In this document: positions 17,545 through 27,100 of the stretch, piece after piece | How the letters are laid out: every line of letters begins with the position of its first letter | How positions within the stretch are numbered: the first letter of the stretch is position 1 | IMG/VR virus record: IMGVR_UViG_3300042455_001086 | Span: 186,001 to 250,000 of that record | Source: a virus | Reading direction: 5' to 3' (one strand) | DNA: 64,000 nt | Notes under the pieces: generated by a model | Seen by the model: only the letters and a program-made list of their open reading frames with translations | Databases searched by the model: none | What the model was told of the DNA's origin: nothing | Position numbers and translations under genes: made by a program

Positions 17545-17994
17545 CTAGTTTTGAATAAATTGTGGATAAAAATAATTAAAATTTTTACCTGAAAAAATGT
17601 CAGTTAGTTCACCTAATATTGTTTTTAGCTTTGGGCGTAGGTCTACGGTGTATCTGACCTTTGGTGGGTATGGTTTTGCATCAAATATCCTATGACAAAT
17701 TGTCATATTTTCTACCTTAATATAAAGGTTAAAATTTTCGTCACCCTCGGTAATTGATGTATTTAACACATCTGGGTTTTCAAAAATTTCATACTGATTA
17801 TCCAACATATAGACAATAGATCTCATCTTCAAATTATATTGAAGTTCATTACAAAACGACTTAATATAATCATAAAACTCTTCTGATTTATGTGCGGTTT
17901 TATTAAACCCTTTCACATTAAAAAATCTTTGAACTACGATGTTTTCATTACACATTAACAAAAATTCAACTTTTGTTATATCCTGATCTCTCAT
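17545..17994 (-). CDS. Hypothetical protein in replication block
   Basis: 149 residues, not recognised. Mixed alpha/beta sequence with several aromatic and Cys residues (MCNENIVVQRFF, FCNELQYNL, MTICHRIF) but no motif pair suggesting zinc binding. It lies 4 nt after the exonuclease gene and 34 nt before the helicase gene, so a role in DNA replication or its control is possible by context only. Confidence 0.7.
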   Translation of the reverse strand: MRDQDITKVEFLLMCNENIVVQRFFNVKGFNKTAHKSEEFYDYIKSFCNELQYNLKMRSIVYMLDNQYEIFENPDVLNTSITEGDENFNLYIKVENMTICHRIFDAKPYPPKVRYTVDLRPKLKTILGELTDIFSGKNFNYFYPQFIQN

Positions 17995-17998
17995 TTTT

Positions 17999-19015
17999 TT
18001 AATTTTTTGTTTTGTTTCTAAAATTTGTTTTTTCTTTTCTTGATAGTTTTAAAAATGGTTTTAAAAAATTTACCCAAGCGTCATCACCTTTTGGTAGAAA
18101 TTTAAAGAATCCGTCGTCCATCATCATTCTAATTAAGTTTCTATGTCCTCTTCCGTCTGGATCCAACGATTCCGAGTAATATAACCTAACCAATTCTTTT
18201 CCTTCCACTGAAATTAGTGGGTTAGCTAAATCCACTAATTTTTCGTTGATTGTGAAAAACTCTTTTCCAAATATTCCCTCTTTGGTTTTTCCACTAAGTA
18301 AATTTTGTAAAGCAACATTTCCTTTTTGTTCCGAAAGTAATGTTTTTGCCTTTGTTAAAATATCGGTATATTTTAACTCCGTATCAAGTATCTCCGGAAA
18401 AAATTTTAGGAATGTTTTTTCACCCAAATAAAATATACCATCAATATTATCCGAACTATCACCAGTTAATATTTTGTAAGTTTTAACATTATAGTGTGGT
18501 ATTTCGGATTCATAAATTTTAATCCCATCACCATTCTTATAATATCTTTTTTGTTGGGGTGAATATATACTTACCTTATCTGAAATAAGTTGTGTTAGAT
18601 CTCTATCAGATGAAAATATTGTTTTTTCTTCATCTTCAGAAATTTGACAATAATAAGCTATTAAATCGTCGGCCTCCGATTGTTCCACTTCCAATTGTCT
18701 AACAAACATTTCTTCAAGGTATTGTTTTACTCTGTTTTTTTGAGTAGTAAAAGATTGTTCTTTATAATCATCATCAACCTTTTGTTTTCTATTTAATTTA
18801 TACTTTGGGTATATAGTTCTTCTCTGTGATGATCCGGTTTCACTATCCCAACAAACAACAATTTTATTGTAATTGTTTTCTTCTAAAAATTTTCTTAAAG
18901 TGTTTAGAAAATGCCAAGTTCCACCAACATGTTCTCCATTGTTAAAGAAGTCTCTAACACCATGCACGCCTATCTTTAATAGGTTGTTACCATCGACCAA
19001 TAAGGTTTTAGTCAT
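17999..19015 (-). CDS. 5'-3' exonuclease, T4 RNase H-like
   Basis: 338 residues from the ATG at 19015, which opens with MTKTLLVDGNNLLKIGVHGV; the VDGNN(L) motif is the first acidic metal site of the PIN/FEN nuclease family. Later acidic motifs: VVCWDSETGSSQRR, EVEQSEADDLIAYY, FSSDRDLTQL and the H3TH-like LTGDSSDNIDGIFYLGEKT. The longer frame to 19111 was rejected because it lies inside the methyltransferase and precedes the conserved start. The protein removes RNA primers and flaps. The ATG overlaps the 3' end of the methyltransferase gene by 8 nt. Confidence 0.9.
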   Translation of the reverse strand: MTKTLLVDGNNLLKIGVHGVRDFFNNGEHVGGTWHFLNTLRKFLEENNYNKIVVCWDSETGSSQRRTIYPKYKLNRKQKVDDDYKEQSFTTQKNRVKQYLEEMFVRQLEVEQSEADDLIAYYCQISEDEEKTIFSSDRDLTQLISDKVSIYSPQQKRYYKNGDGIKIYESEIPHYNVKTYKILTGDSSDNIDGIFYLGEKTFLKFFPEILDTELKYTDILTKAKTLLSEQKGNVALQNLLSGKTKEGIFGKEFFTINEKLVDLANPLISVEGKELVRLYYSESLDPDGRGHRNLIRMMMDDGFFKFLPKGDDAWVNFLKPFLKLSRKEKTNFRNKTKN

Positions 19016-21092
19016 TAATTTCTTCGTTAAGTGGGTTTGACAATATTGGTTCTTCTTTTGTAATATAGTCGGATAAAAACTCTGTAAATATAGCTTCCAT
19101 AACAGGGACACAAATTGAGTTTCCGGCTAGTGCGACATGTGCTGTATTAGACAATGAGGTTGTAAGTAATAAATCAATATCTTGTTCTTTAACACCCATA
19201 AATCTATACCCTTCTCTTGCTGTAATAGTTCTCACTCTACCATCTTCTGTTAGAATTTGTGGTGATCCACTTGTTGTTAAAGTTGGGGAACACCCATCAA
19301 CAGAATAAATTCTTCTTGCCTGATCGTAGCTAATGTCATCTCTTCTACCGATTAATTTACAGATTGTGTGTTTTTTTGGTTGATGTGGTGTAAATTGACA
19401 ATTAACAATCAGATTTGGATTAAAGTTTTCTTCAATGAACGGTCTCATAGGAATTCGTTCTTTTTTGTGATTATCCACATTCATCATTTTTTCTTTAACC
19501 TCATCAATACTACTATTAAGAACGGATACCATAAAAACTCTTTCTCTATTTTGGGGACATCCGAAATCAGCACCATTCAATACTCTCCAGAAAGAACTAT
19601 ACCCAAGTCCTCTTAAAAAATAGATATGTTTTTGAAAATTATCAATGTGATTTTTTGATATTAGGTTTTTAACATTTTCCATCAAAAGATACTTTGGTCT
19701 ATTGGTACTTAATAATCTTTCAACTTCAAATAGTAATCCACTCCTTGTACCTTCTTTAATTCCTTTTTGAATTCCAGAAATTGAAATGTCCTGACAATTA
19801 TGGGCGATACAACCATTTGCTGTGAATGAATGGTCTTCATCTACTTCAATATCATAAACAAATTCAGTATTATTTGTATTAATAATACCTTTAATTGGTG
19901 TCCAAATAAAACCATTATCAAAAAAAGATTTTTTATTTTTACTTTGGTTTAAATCAAAAGCAATTGTGTAACTATCTCTTTGATTAACATATCTACCATC
20001 AATAATGTATTTATCTTTATTTTTTGTTTTATAAATAGAATAAGGTACATTATAACATTTTGCAATACATTGTCCAATACCATAAATTAATTCACGACTT
20101 ACACTTATAATTCTTTGTCTTGTTGAATTTTGATAAAAGCTTCCATCCGCGGAAAAATAACCCTGGATAAATGATGTCAAAAGATTTCTAGGTAAATCAA
20201 AAATTGTATTAGTCAATTTCTTACCGTGAGCATACTTCCCAAATTGTTGGACAAATAAACCAATTTCTTTTTTTGGTAAATGTATCTTATATGTTGATCC
20301 ATCTCTAACAACTGTCGCATTAATTTTCAATCTTTCCAATCTTTCACTAATTTCTTGTAATTCAGAATCATTTTTATTTGTACAACAAATTATTATACCT
20401 CCTTGGTGTCTCATCCAGCCATCACCAATATATCTTCCAATTAACCACCAAAAATCATTATTATCCATATATTTTGATAATTCATTTTTGTGTCTAGTTT
20501 TTCTACCGTCACCCCATTTAAAATCAATCCCATCCCACTTTGGTATAATACTATTTTGATTTATTGCAACACCAAAATAATCATTACTTGTCAAGTCCTT
20601 ACATTCTTTCCAATAAGGCTCTGTTAAATTATTTTTATCTCCATCAATTTTACTAACAACATAAAATCTGTGGTTTTCAGTTGTTTTTAATTCGTCAAAT
20701 ATTGGTGATTTAACACTCCAAATTTCTTTTTTACCTTGATCAAATTTGTTTGTAACTTTTTTATATGTGTTAGTATGTGTCAAAACCAAATCATCAATTT
20801 CAACATCAACAATATTTTTATACCCAGTATCTGTCAATACTAATGTATCTTTTGTAAAACAAGGAAATGAATAGGTTAATAAATCACATTGTGGTAATGT
20901 GTTTTCATTAACCATTCTTATGTCACCAAGATTACCGTGAGTTGTTGTGTGTAACGCATTATAACACTCATTCGCTTGTTTGAAATTATCACAGTTAGCA
21001 ACACTTTCATAATCCACACCAATGTATTTAAGTGCCAACTCTTGGGTTCCGTATCCGGAAAATAACGATACTACTTTTAATTTACTATTCAT
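19008..21092 (-). CDS. C5 cytosine DNA methyltransferase with intein
   Basis: 694-residue precursor. Extein 1 (1-77) carries motif I (VVSLFSGYGTQELAL) and ends LLTYSFP; extein 2 (433-694) begins CQDISISG, giving PCQ (motif IV) after splicing. Further motifs: MENV (VI), QNRERVF (VIII), GNSICVPV (X). Spliced length would be 339 residues, normal for M.HhaI-type enzymes. Residues 78-432 are an intein (separate entry). The mature enzyme would methylate cytosine at C5, probably to protect phage DNA from host restriction; the recognition sequence cannot be read. It lies between uvsX and the exonuclease gene in the replication block. Confidence 0.93.
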   Translation of the reverse strand: MNSKLKVVSLFSGYGTQELALKYIGVDYESVANCDNFKQANECYNALHTTTHGNLGDIRMVNENTLPQCDLLTYSFPCFTKDTLVLTDTGYKNIVDVEIDDLVLTHTNTYKKVTNKFDQGKKEIWSVKSPIFDELKTTENHRFYVVSKIDGDKNNLTEPYWKECKDLTSNDYFGVAINQNSIIPKWDGIDFKWGDGRKTRHKNELSKYMDNNDFWWLIGRYIGDGWMRHQGGIIICCTNKNDSELQEISERLERLKINATVVRDGSTYKIHLPKKEIGLFVQQFGKYAHGKKLTNTIFDLPRNLLTSFIQGYFSADGSFYQNSTRQRIISVSRELIYGIGQCIAKCYNVPYSIYKTKNKDKYIIDGRYVNQRDSYTIAFDLNQSKNKKSFFDNGFIWTPIKGIINTNNTEFVYDIEVDEDHSFTANGCIAHNCQDISISGIQKGIKEGTRSGLLFEVERLLSTNRPKYLLMENVKNLISKNHIDNFQKHIYFLRGLGYSSFWRVLNGADFGCPQNRERVFMVSVLNSSIDEVKEKMMNVDNHKKERIPMRPFIEENFNPNLIVNCQFTPHQPKKHTICKLIGRRDDISYDQARRIYSVDGCSPTLTTSGSPQILTEDGRVRTITAREGYRFMGVKEQDIDLLLTTSLSNTAHVALAGNSICVPVMEAIFTEFLSDYITKEEPILSNPLNEEIND
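19797..20861 (-). mobile_element. Intein with LAGLIDADG homing endonuclease
   Basis: 355 residues (78-432 of the precursor). Block A begins Cys78 (CFTKDTLVLT). Block B has TENH with T138 and H141. Block F is FVYDIEVDEDHSFTANG. Block G ends Ala-His-Asn (H431, N432) before Cys433. All residues needed for splicing are present. The endonuclease has both LAGLIDADG helices: LIGRYIGDG (217-225, Asp224) and FIQGYFSADG (308-317, Asp316), so homing activity looks intact. The insertion is exactly before the catalytic Cys of the methyltransferase. Confidence 0.93.
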
Positions 21093-21121
21093 TTGTTTTT
21101 TTTTATAAAAATATAAATTTT

Positions 21122-22111
21122 TTACTCATCATCAAAATCGTCTGATACACTTTCAGTTAATGAAAAGTCATTACCACCCATTTTTACTGTCCAATAATCT
21201 GAAAACTCTTTTTTATATGTATCTAATGATTCTTTTGTGTCAGATATGTATCCGTTATGAACCGTAATAATCTTACCATCTTTAAACCCAAGACCATTTA
21301 TGTGATTTTTTAGTATTGATATTTTTGTTCGTATTGCAAATGATATTTTTCTACCATTTTTTGTTGCGTCAATATGACTAATTCCAGATTTTTTCTGATT
21401 ACCAAAAAGGAATATTAAACTACTAGCCAACCAAATTGCTTCACCACCCTTACTTTTAATTTCAGGCTGACCGAATGGGTTGTCTGGAAGGAGAACCCAA
21501 GGTTGATTAACCACGACCAATGTGTTATAATATGGGTAATCTTCTTTTTTTGATTTTGAAATTCTTGAGTGTAGTCCCATACCGACTTTATCTGCTAATA
21601 CTTTTGCTGTGTGCATTCCGCCACCCTTACCCTCGTATGTCATTTGACATGGTATGGATCCAATTGAATCGAAACAAAACACAATACTATAGGGAATGTC
21701 TCCTTTTTCTTGAGCGTCAAGAATTTCATTCATAAAATCAGTAGCTTGTTCTAAATAATCAAATGAATCATTAAATATAAACATCCCTTCCCATTCACCA
21801 TCTGCATTTTTTTCCGCCTGTAATCCTAACTCAACTGCGTGGTCCCAATTCCACTTTTTTTCCGTAATTATAAAAACTGGTAAATGTCCTTTTCTTTGGG
21901 CGTCAGCGGCCGTCAAAATCATTGCTGTTGTTTTTCCAGCGTTACTATGACCCAAAAGCATCGAAATCCCACCCATTACAGGTCCTGGTAACCCACACGC
22001 TTCCATAAATGCTTCACCACAATTATAAAACGCTTCTGGTTTATATTTTGTTTTACTTGAGAACTTCGCTTTGATGTCCTCAAACTTAAATTCTTTTTTT
22101 CTTATTGCCAT
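21122..22111 (-). CDS. uvsX: UvsX/RecA-like recombinase
   Basis: 329 residues from ATG at 22111 (MAIRKKEFKFED). An extended frame to 22165 is rejected because it crosses the terminator hairpin after the SSB gene. Walker A is GHSNAGKTT (54-62); the second strand motif is IVFCFDSIGSIP. The C-terminus is acidic (DDFDDE), as in RecA-family proteins that interact with SSB. It catalyses strand exchange for recombination-dependent replication and repair. It lies between the SSB gene and the intein-bearing methyltransferase. Confidence 0.92.
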   Translation of the reverse strand: MAIRKKEFKFEDIKAKFSSKTKYKPEAFYNCGEAFMEACGLPGPVMGGISMLLGHSNAGKTTAMILTAADAQRKGHLPVFIITEKKWNWDHAVELGLQAEKNADGEWEGMFIFNDSFDYLEQATDFMNEILDAQEKGDIPYSIVFCFDSIGSIPCQMTYEGKGGGMHTAKVLADKVGMGLHSRISKSKKEDYPYYNTLVVVNQPWVLLPDNPFGQPEIKSKGGEAIWLASSLIFLFGNQKKSGISHIDATKNGRKISFAIRTKISILKNHINGLGFKDGKIITVHNGYISDTKESLDTYKKEFSDYWTVKMGGNDFSLTESVSDDFDDE

Positions 22112-22136
22112 AAAATCTTTTTTTAAAAATATAAGA

Positions 22137-22173
22137 AAATATGGGTGCATTGTATATAAACACACCCATATTT
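22137..22173 (-). terminator. Terminator after SSB gene
   Basis: Minus strand AAATATGGGTG and CACCCATATTT form a long stem around a 15-nt loop, followed by T-rich sequence (TCTTATATTTTT). It lies 12 nt after the SSB stop and before the uvsX ATG. Confidence 0.65.
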
Positions 22174-22184
22174 ATTTTTAATAT

Positions 22185-23051
22185 TTAGAATGGTAATTCC
22201 TCGTCGATGTCGTCATCAGCTTGTGGGTCAAGAACTTTAACTTCTTCTTTAGTTTTTGAACCTCCAATAGTTACTTCACTTTCTTCGGTATTTGAGAAAA
22301 TATACTTTCCTGCGTCAGAATCCCATCTTGGTGTTTCACCACGAGCAATTGCTTCAAGGTATTCTGTTGGTTTTTTAGAATAAACATCTTCCCAGGTTAG
22401 TTCATCTTCAATCCAACTTGTCATTGTTTCATCATCTTCGTGAACCGGAGATGGATCATCATACATAACCGTTTGGATTACGGTGTAGAACGCACCTTTT
22501 GGTGTTTTTGCCTTTGTTAATTCAAGGATAAGGTCTCTTCCTTTTTCAGCGTCAGCAACATCACCTTTTGCTTTGTAAATTGGAATGATTTTATCAAAAA
22601 TTCCTTCTTGCTTGTAATTGTGTTTAAATCTCCAGAATTTAGGGCCATCTTGTTCGTTGTCACGATCAATTACTTTAACAATATAAAACTTACGAGGTTT
22701 GTATTGTTTTGCAAGTTCTTTGTCTGATTCTTTACCAGTTGACATAAGAACATCATAAACTTCACTCAATGGTGAACGCTCATTGTCATTTTTTGCTGGG
22801 TCATAAAACTTCTGCCATTTACCATCAACCAAGATTTCGTGAAACCATACTTCTTTGAATGGTGAAGATCCGTCTGGTGTAGGAAGGATTCGGATTCTTT
22901 TTTGTGCTTGCTTTTCGTTGTCTTTAAGTATCGCAGCAAAATACTTTTTCATTCTTTCTTCTTGAGACATCTTTGCAGTGGAAGAAGAACCACTTTGTTT
23001 TGAGCTTTCATACTGAGCCAAAACCGCATCTAAAACATTGTTTGTCGCCAT
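22185..23051 (-). CDS. Single-stranded DNA-binding protein, gp32-like
   Basis: 288 residues. The order resembles T4 gp32: a basic, Ser-rich N-terminal arm (SSKQSGSSSTAKMSQEERMK), a central core (KRIRILPTPDGSSPFKEVWFH, RKFYIVKVIDRDNEQDGPKF) and an acidic C-terminal tail ending DDDIDEELPF, the partner-binding tip typical of SSBs. The zinc ligands of T4 gp32 are not seen. It coats ssDNA during replication and recombination; the adjacent uvsX gene supports this. Its message has its own terminator. Confidence 0.85.
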   Translation of the reverse strand: MATNNVLDAVLAQYESSKQSGSSSTAKMSQEERMKKYFAAILKDNEKQAQKRIRILPTPDGSSPFKEVWFHEILVDGKWQKFYDPAKNDNERSPLSEVYDVLMSTGKESDKELAKQYKPRKFYIVKVIDRDNEQDGPKFWRFKHNYKQEGIFDKIIPIYKAKGDVADAEKGRDLILELTKAKTPKGAFYTVIQTVMYDDPSPVHEDDETMTSWIEDELTWEDVYSKKPTEYLEAIARGETPRWDSDAGKYIFSNTEESEVTIGGSKTKEEVKVLDPQADDDIDEELPF

Positions 23052-23121
23052 ATATATTATTTATTAAAGTTTTATAATAGAAAGTATAATTAAAATTTGT
23101 GTCGCAGTCAATAAGTTAAAA

Positions 23122-23158
23122 TTAAAAAAATGAGAGGGACTTAAATGTCCCTCTCAAA
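23122..23158 (-). terminator. Strong rho-independent terminator
   Basis: GAGAGGGAC (23132-23140) and GTCCCTCTC (23147-23155) form a perfect 9-bp stem with a 6-nt loop. On the minus strand it is followed by a T run. It ends the transcription unit of the gene at 23162-23848, insulating SSB from the tail genes. Confidence 0.88.
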
Positions 23159-23161
23159 ATA

Positions 23162-23848
23162 TCACATCATATCTTTTTCGTCTTGATCGTATTCTTCAAA
23201 AGAATCTTCAATCTCATTTGAAGAATATTGTTTAACATCGTCAACTGTTAATTCGTATTCTTTTCCGGTTTTTTCAAATTCTTGTTCTTTATCTGTAAAA
23301 AAATCAGACAACTTTTGATTAAATGGTCCTGAATCTAAAGTTCTCAATTCTAACTTTTCTTTATTTGTTTTAGGTCTCATTTTTTCAATTTTAGTTTCTA
23401 AACCATCAATCTTTGTGACCAATTGATCCATTTCTGATAATTTATCTTCTAATGATTTTAGTTGGCCAAATAATTGGTCAAAATATTCATCTTGTTTATC
23501 TTTAATTGAGTTCTGTGTATCAACAAGATCTGTTATTTCTAATTCTTCTTTTTCTGATTTTCCTTCATCATCTACAACTTCAACCTCATCATCAGCTTCA
23601 ACATCAACTGGAGCCGCTGGTGCTGGTGGTATCGTAGCCGCTGGGTCTGCTGGTGCTACTGCTGGATCTACTGGAGCTGCAGTTGGGTCTGCTGGTGCTG
23701 CCATAGGATCTACTGGGGCTGCCATAGGGTCTGCTGGTGGTGCTCCCGCTGCCGCCGGATCTGCCATAGGATCTTCTTGTTCAACAATATATTGATTGAT
23801 TTTTTTAAATCTTTTAATTTCTTCTAATATTTTAGTATCAATACCCAT
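23162..23848 (-). CDS. Pro/Ala-linker and coiled-coil protein
   Basis: 228 residues. A short helical N-terminus (ILEEIKRFKKINQYIVEQED) is followed by a low-complexity linker (~27-80) built of repeated units such as DPMAAPVDPMAAPADPTAAP. Next come an acidic patch (EADDEVEVVDDEGKSEKEE), a coiled coil (~110-160, DEYFDQLFGQLKSLEDKLSE) and an acidic C-terminus. No enzyme motif. The last gene of the tail cluster before a strong terminator, it may be a structural or scaffold-type protein; function unknown. Confidence 0.75.
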   Translation of the reverse strand: MGIDTKILEEIKRFKKINQYIVEQEDPMADPAAAGAPPADPMAAPVDPMAAPADPTAAPVDPAVAPADPAATIPPAPAAPVDVEADDEVEVVDDEGKSEKEELEITDLVDTQNSIKDKQDEYFDQLFGQLKSLEDKLSEMDQLVTKIDGLETKIEKMRPKTNKEKLELRTLDSGPFNQKLSDFFTDKEQEFEKTGKEYELTVDDVKQYSSNEIEDSFEEYDQDEKDMM

Positions 23849-23850
23849 TT

Positions 23851-24078
23851 CTATCCGTTTAATAATGTTTTTATTCCTGTAGTTGTTTCAACTTGGATTT
23901 TTTTATTTGTTCTCATTGTATTATCAACTCTTTCAATAAGACCATCTTTTTCTTTAACGACATAACAATCTCCAGTATCTAAATCACATACTTGTTTCAT
24001 TCCGTTACCCAATTCTTTTTCTGACATTCTGGTATTTTTACCCAAATAATTGTCTAATATTAATTTAGTATTATTCAT
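23851..24078 (-). CDS. Small hypothetical protein
   Basis: 75 residues, ATG at 24078 with a TATTTAT element 12 nt upstream; its stop is 2 nt before the next ATG. It contains DLDTGDCYVVKEKDGLIERV, a beta-hairpin-like stretch. Not recognised. Position between the giant hub gene and the coiled-coil protein suggests a minor virion or assembly protein. Confidence 0.65.
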   Translation of the reverse strand: MNNTKLILDNYLGKNTRMSEKELGNGMKQVCDLDTGDCYVVKEKDGLIERVDNTMRTNKKIQVETTTGIKTLLNG

Positions 24079-24090
24079 ATTTTTTTTATT

Positions 24091-24097
24091 ATAAATA
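24091..24097 (-). promoter_or_regulatory. TATTTAT element
   Basis: 12 nt upstream of the ATG at 24078, in the 41-nt gap after the hub gene. Confidence 0.4.
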
Positions 24098-24119
24098 TCT
24101 TATATTTTAAAAAAAACTA

Positions 24120-27100
24120 TTAACTATTCACTGAATTAAATAAATCATTAGCTTTTTCTAACGCATTTTCCAATTTTTTCTTATCTTGTTCGGTTAATTT
24201 GTCATAGACATTACCATTTCTAATTACAGGCCAAGAAGAAACATAAATTTTAATTATGTTTTGTGGTGATTTATCGCTCAAAAAACTCTTTAATATAGCT
24301 GGTGATTTTGATATTACAAAATCAAGATATTTTGCCGTAGAAGTAAATTTTACCATTGGTATATCTTTAATTGTTCCTCTATTCACACAATAATAATTTT
24401 TATCAACAAATGAAATAAATTCAGGACCATAGGTTTGATCTAATGAAACTGAAGAAAAATTATTATCATAAGCTTTAAAATTATTTCCACTACCAGAATC
24501 CATATGAATTAAAATAAATAACAATTGTCTTAAACGAACTTCTTCTTCTGATTGTGCTTTATAACCATTAGCCCTTACTTTATCTCGCAATAAGACATTA
24601 AATTCTTTTGCTGCTATTGTTATTAAACTTGGATTTGCGACATTTGTAAATCCTTGGTAATTAGGGTTTAGTTTTGAAGAGCAATTTTGATTTGTTGTTA
24701 GTGTGTCTTTTTCAGAAACGGTGGAAATAACATTGTTTAATTGTGTAATTACATTTCCACTTGATGATGTTTGAGCAATTTCTTTTTTCTGTAACTGATC
24801 TTTCAATTTATCAATTATTTTAAAACTTAACGCCTGAATAAAATTATCTACTTTTGGTAAATCATAGAACGGTTGTCTTGTCCCTGTGATACTTGTTTTA
24901 AAATCACCCTCACTTATACTATGTGATATTTTTGTAATCATATATGGTCCACTAAACATCGGAACATTTCTTAAATTAAAATACATCATTGGTTGCATTA
25001 AAGCATTACCCATCATATCAAGTGTGCATTCATAACTTCTATTTTTATATATATTGTATAGTGATACACTTTGGGAACCAGTTCCTCTATTTCTACTAGA
25101 GTTCGCCATTTGGTTTATCATTTCGAGTGATTCCGCTGTTGGTTTTCCAACACTTTGTTGTAAATTGATTTGATAAAATATCTGTTGATTTTGATTACTA
25201 AAATCAACATTGAAACCACAAACCTTATTTGATTTATCCCAATTTGTCTTATTTAATTGATTTTCAAGTAATGGATTGTCACTAGCTCTCCTTAAATCAA
25301 ATGCGTCGTCTCTAAATTTATAATCCGCATTATCATTCATCGCAAGGTGATTACTTGGGACACTTTTATAATAACACAAATATTTTGGTGATGTATTTCG
25401 ATAATCAACATTTAAGAATGTTCCCCACATTGAGCTTGCAAATTCTGTGGTTCCTTCTGGTTGTGGAACTGGATTTTTGACAACTTCTTGTGCATTATAA
25501 AAATTACTATAAGCGGGAAGTGGGAAGAAACCAAAATTATTATCAACTAAAATTGTTTTAATCAAATTTTCCATTTTATTGTTTGGTAATGATGTTTCTA
25601 TCAAATCTTTAATTTTAAAAATATCACAAAGAACTTTCTGTCCAACATCTCTACAAGCCCTATCAAATAATAGAATGTCCTCAAACAATGTTTTTGTTTT
25701 AAGGTCAAGACCAGAAATCCAAGTATCATTTAATGATTTGAAAGAATCCCATAGTTCATCCCTACTTTGATCACCAACTAATGGCGCTTTTTGATCTGGA
25801 TTTTGTTTTACAATTGAAACATCTGGTAATTCATTTCGTATTCCAGTCATTAAATCATTTATCACATTTGTGAGATACAACTCACAAGTATCTATATATG
25901 TGTTCATAAGTGTAAAAAACTTTGACACATTCATTGTTGGATCTAATAATTTTTGTGTCGCATATAATTTAATTATTGGTGCAAAATCTTTTACATTTTT
26001 TTGTGAAAACTGAACATTCATATCAACAAAGAAATCTGTTATATATGAACCATTATCACTATATTTTAATTCTGGTATTTCAGAAAAACCAACATAATAC
26101 TCTAAATCTTTCCAAGTTTCTGGATATGCCGCTTTTGATTGTGCTAAAGTAACTGTTCCTCCGGATGTTGGTAAAAACCCTGCCATACTTTGGTTATATC
26201 CTTGATATGATATTGGTTCTTCAATAAATTTTGTTGAAAATGTATAAAATAATCTTTTATCAAACATCGTTGGGTTTCCAAATCTAAACACCGTGTCATA
26301 AGTCATTAAACTATTAAATAATGATTGAAAATTTAAATTTTGTTTTGTTATAACCTCATCAATTAACCCTTCGGTCCCAATTGAAGTTGGTTTTTCAATC
26401 TTCATTAATAACCTCATAAAATACTGAAAGTTTTTTATTGCTATTTCAGTTTCAGTTTCTTCACCTTCTTCAGCGGCAATTACTGTTTTGTAATCATATA
26501 TTGATCTACTATAATTTAAAAACTCCTCTTCAAACGCATCTAAAACTTTTGTTTCAAATGTTGTAAAAATTTCAGATATTTTAGTGTATTTTGATTTATC
26601 TCCACTTATTGAGAAATTTTCTTGTATTTTTTTATCATTAAAAATTTGTTTCAAATATGAGTCTGGGTCTGGTATTTGTAATTTACCATTATCAAAATAT
26701 CCGTAATTTGGCGCACCCCAGAACATTCTAGCGGAACCATTAAATACCGCAGTGTTTCCGGTGATTTCTAGTTTTAAACTTCCATTTTTGAAACACTCAT
26801 CCCCAACTTGATTTTTTACATTACCAAAAGATGGTAATACATAATATTTATCTTCGTTTGTGAATTTTGATAATACAGACCAAGGTGTTAGGTTTAAATT
26901 TCTATTTGGGTTATTTGGGTCAAAACCAGTTGTCTTTATAATTTTAGAATTTATGTTTGTTGTTAATACCAATTTTTTATTATCAATTAAAGTTTGGACT
27001 TCAGCTTGACCATACCCAGATGTTTGTGAGTTGGTTACAAAAAAATCGGCAGGTGTTGACACAAAAAATGTTGCACCAGAATAATTTTGTGGTGTATCTA

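Noticed and set aside
19016-19111. 32-residue N-terminal extension of the exonuclease
   Set aside because: Lies within the methyltransferase gene; the family start is MTKTLLVDGNN at 19015.
22112-22165. 18-residue N-terminal extension of UvsX
   Set aside because: It crosses the terminator hairpin at 22137-22173 and precedes the conserved start MAIRKKEFKFED.
23058-23064. ATAAATA in T4 late promoter orientation before the SSB gene
   Set aside because: Single copy in this orientation close to a start; most elements are in the opposite orientation, so I do not call it a late promoter.
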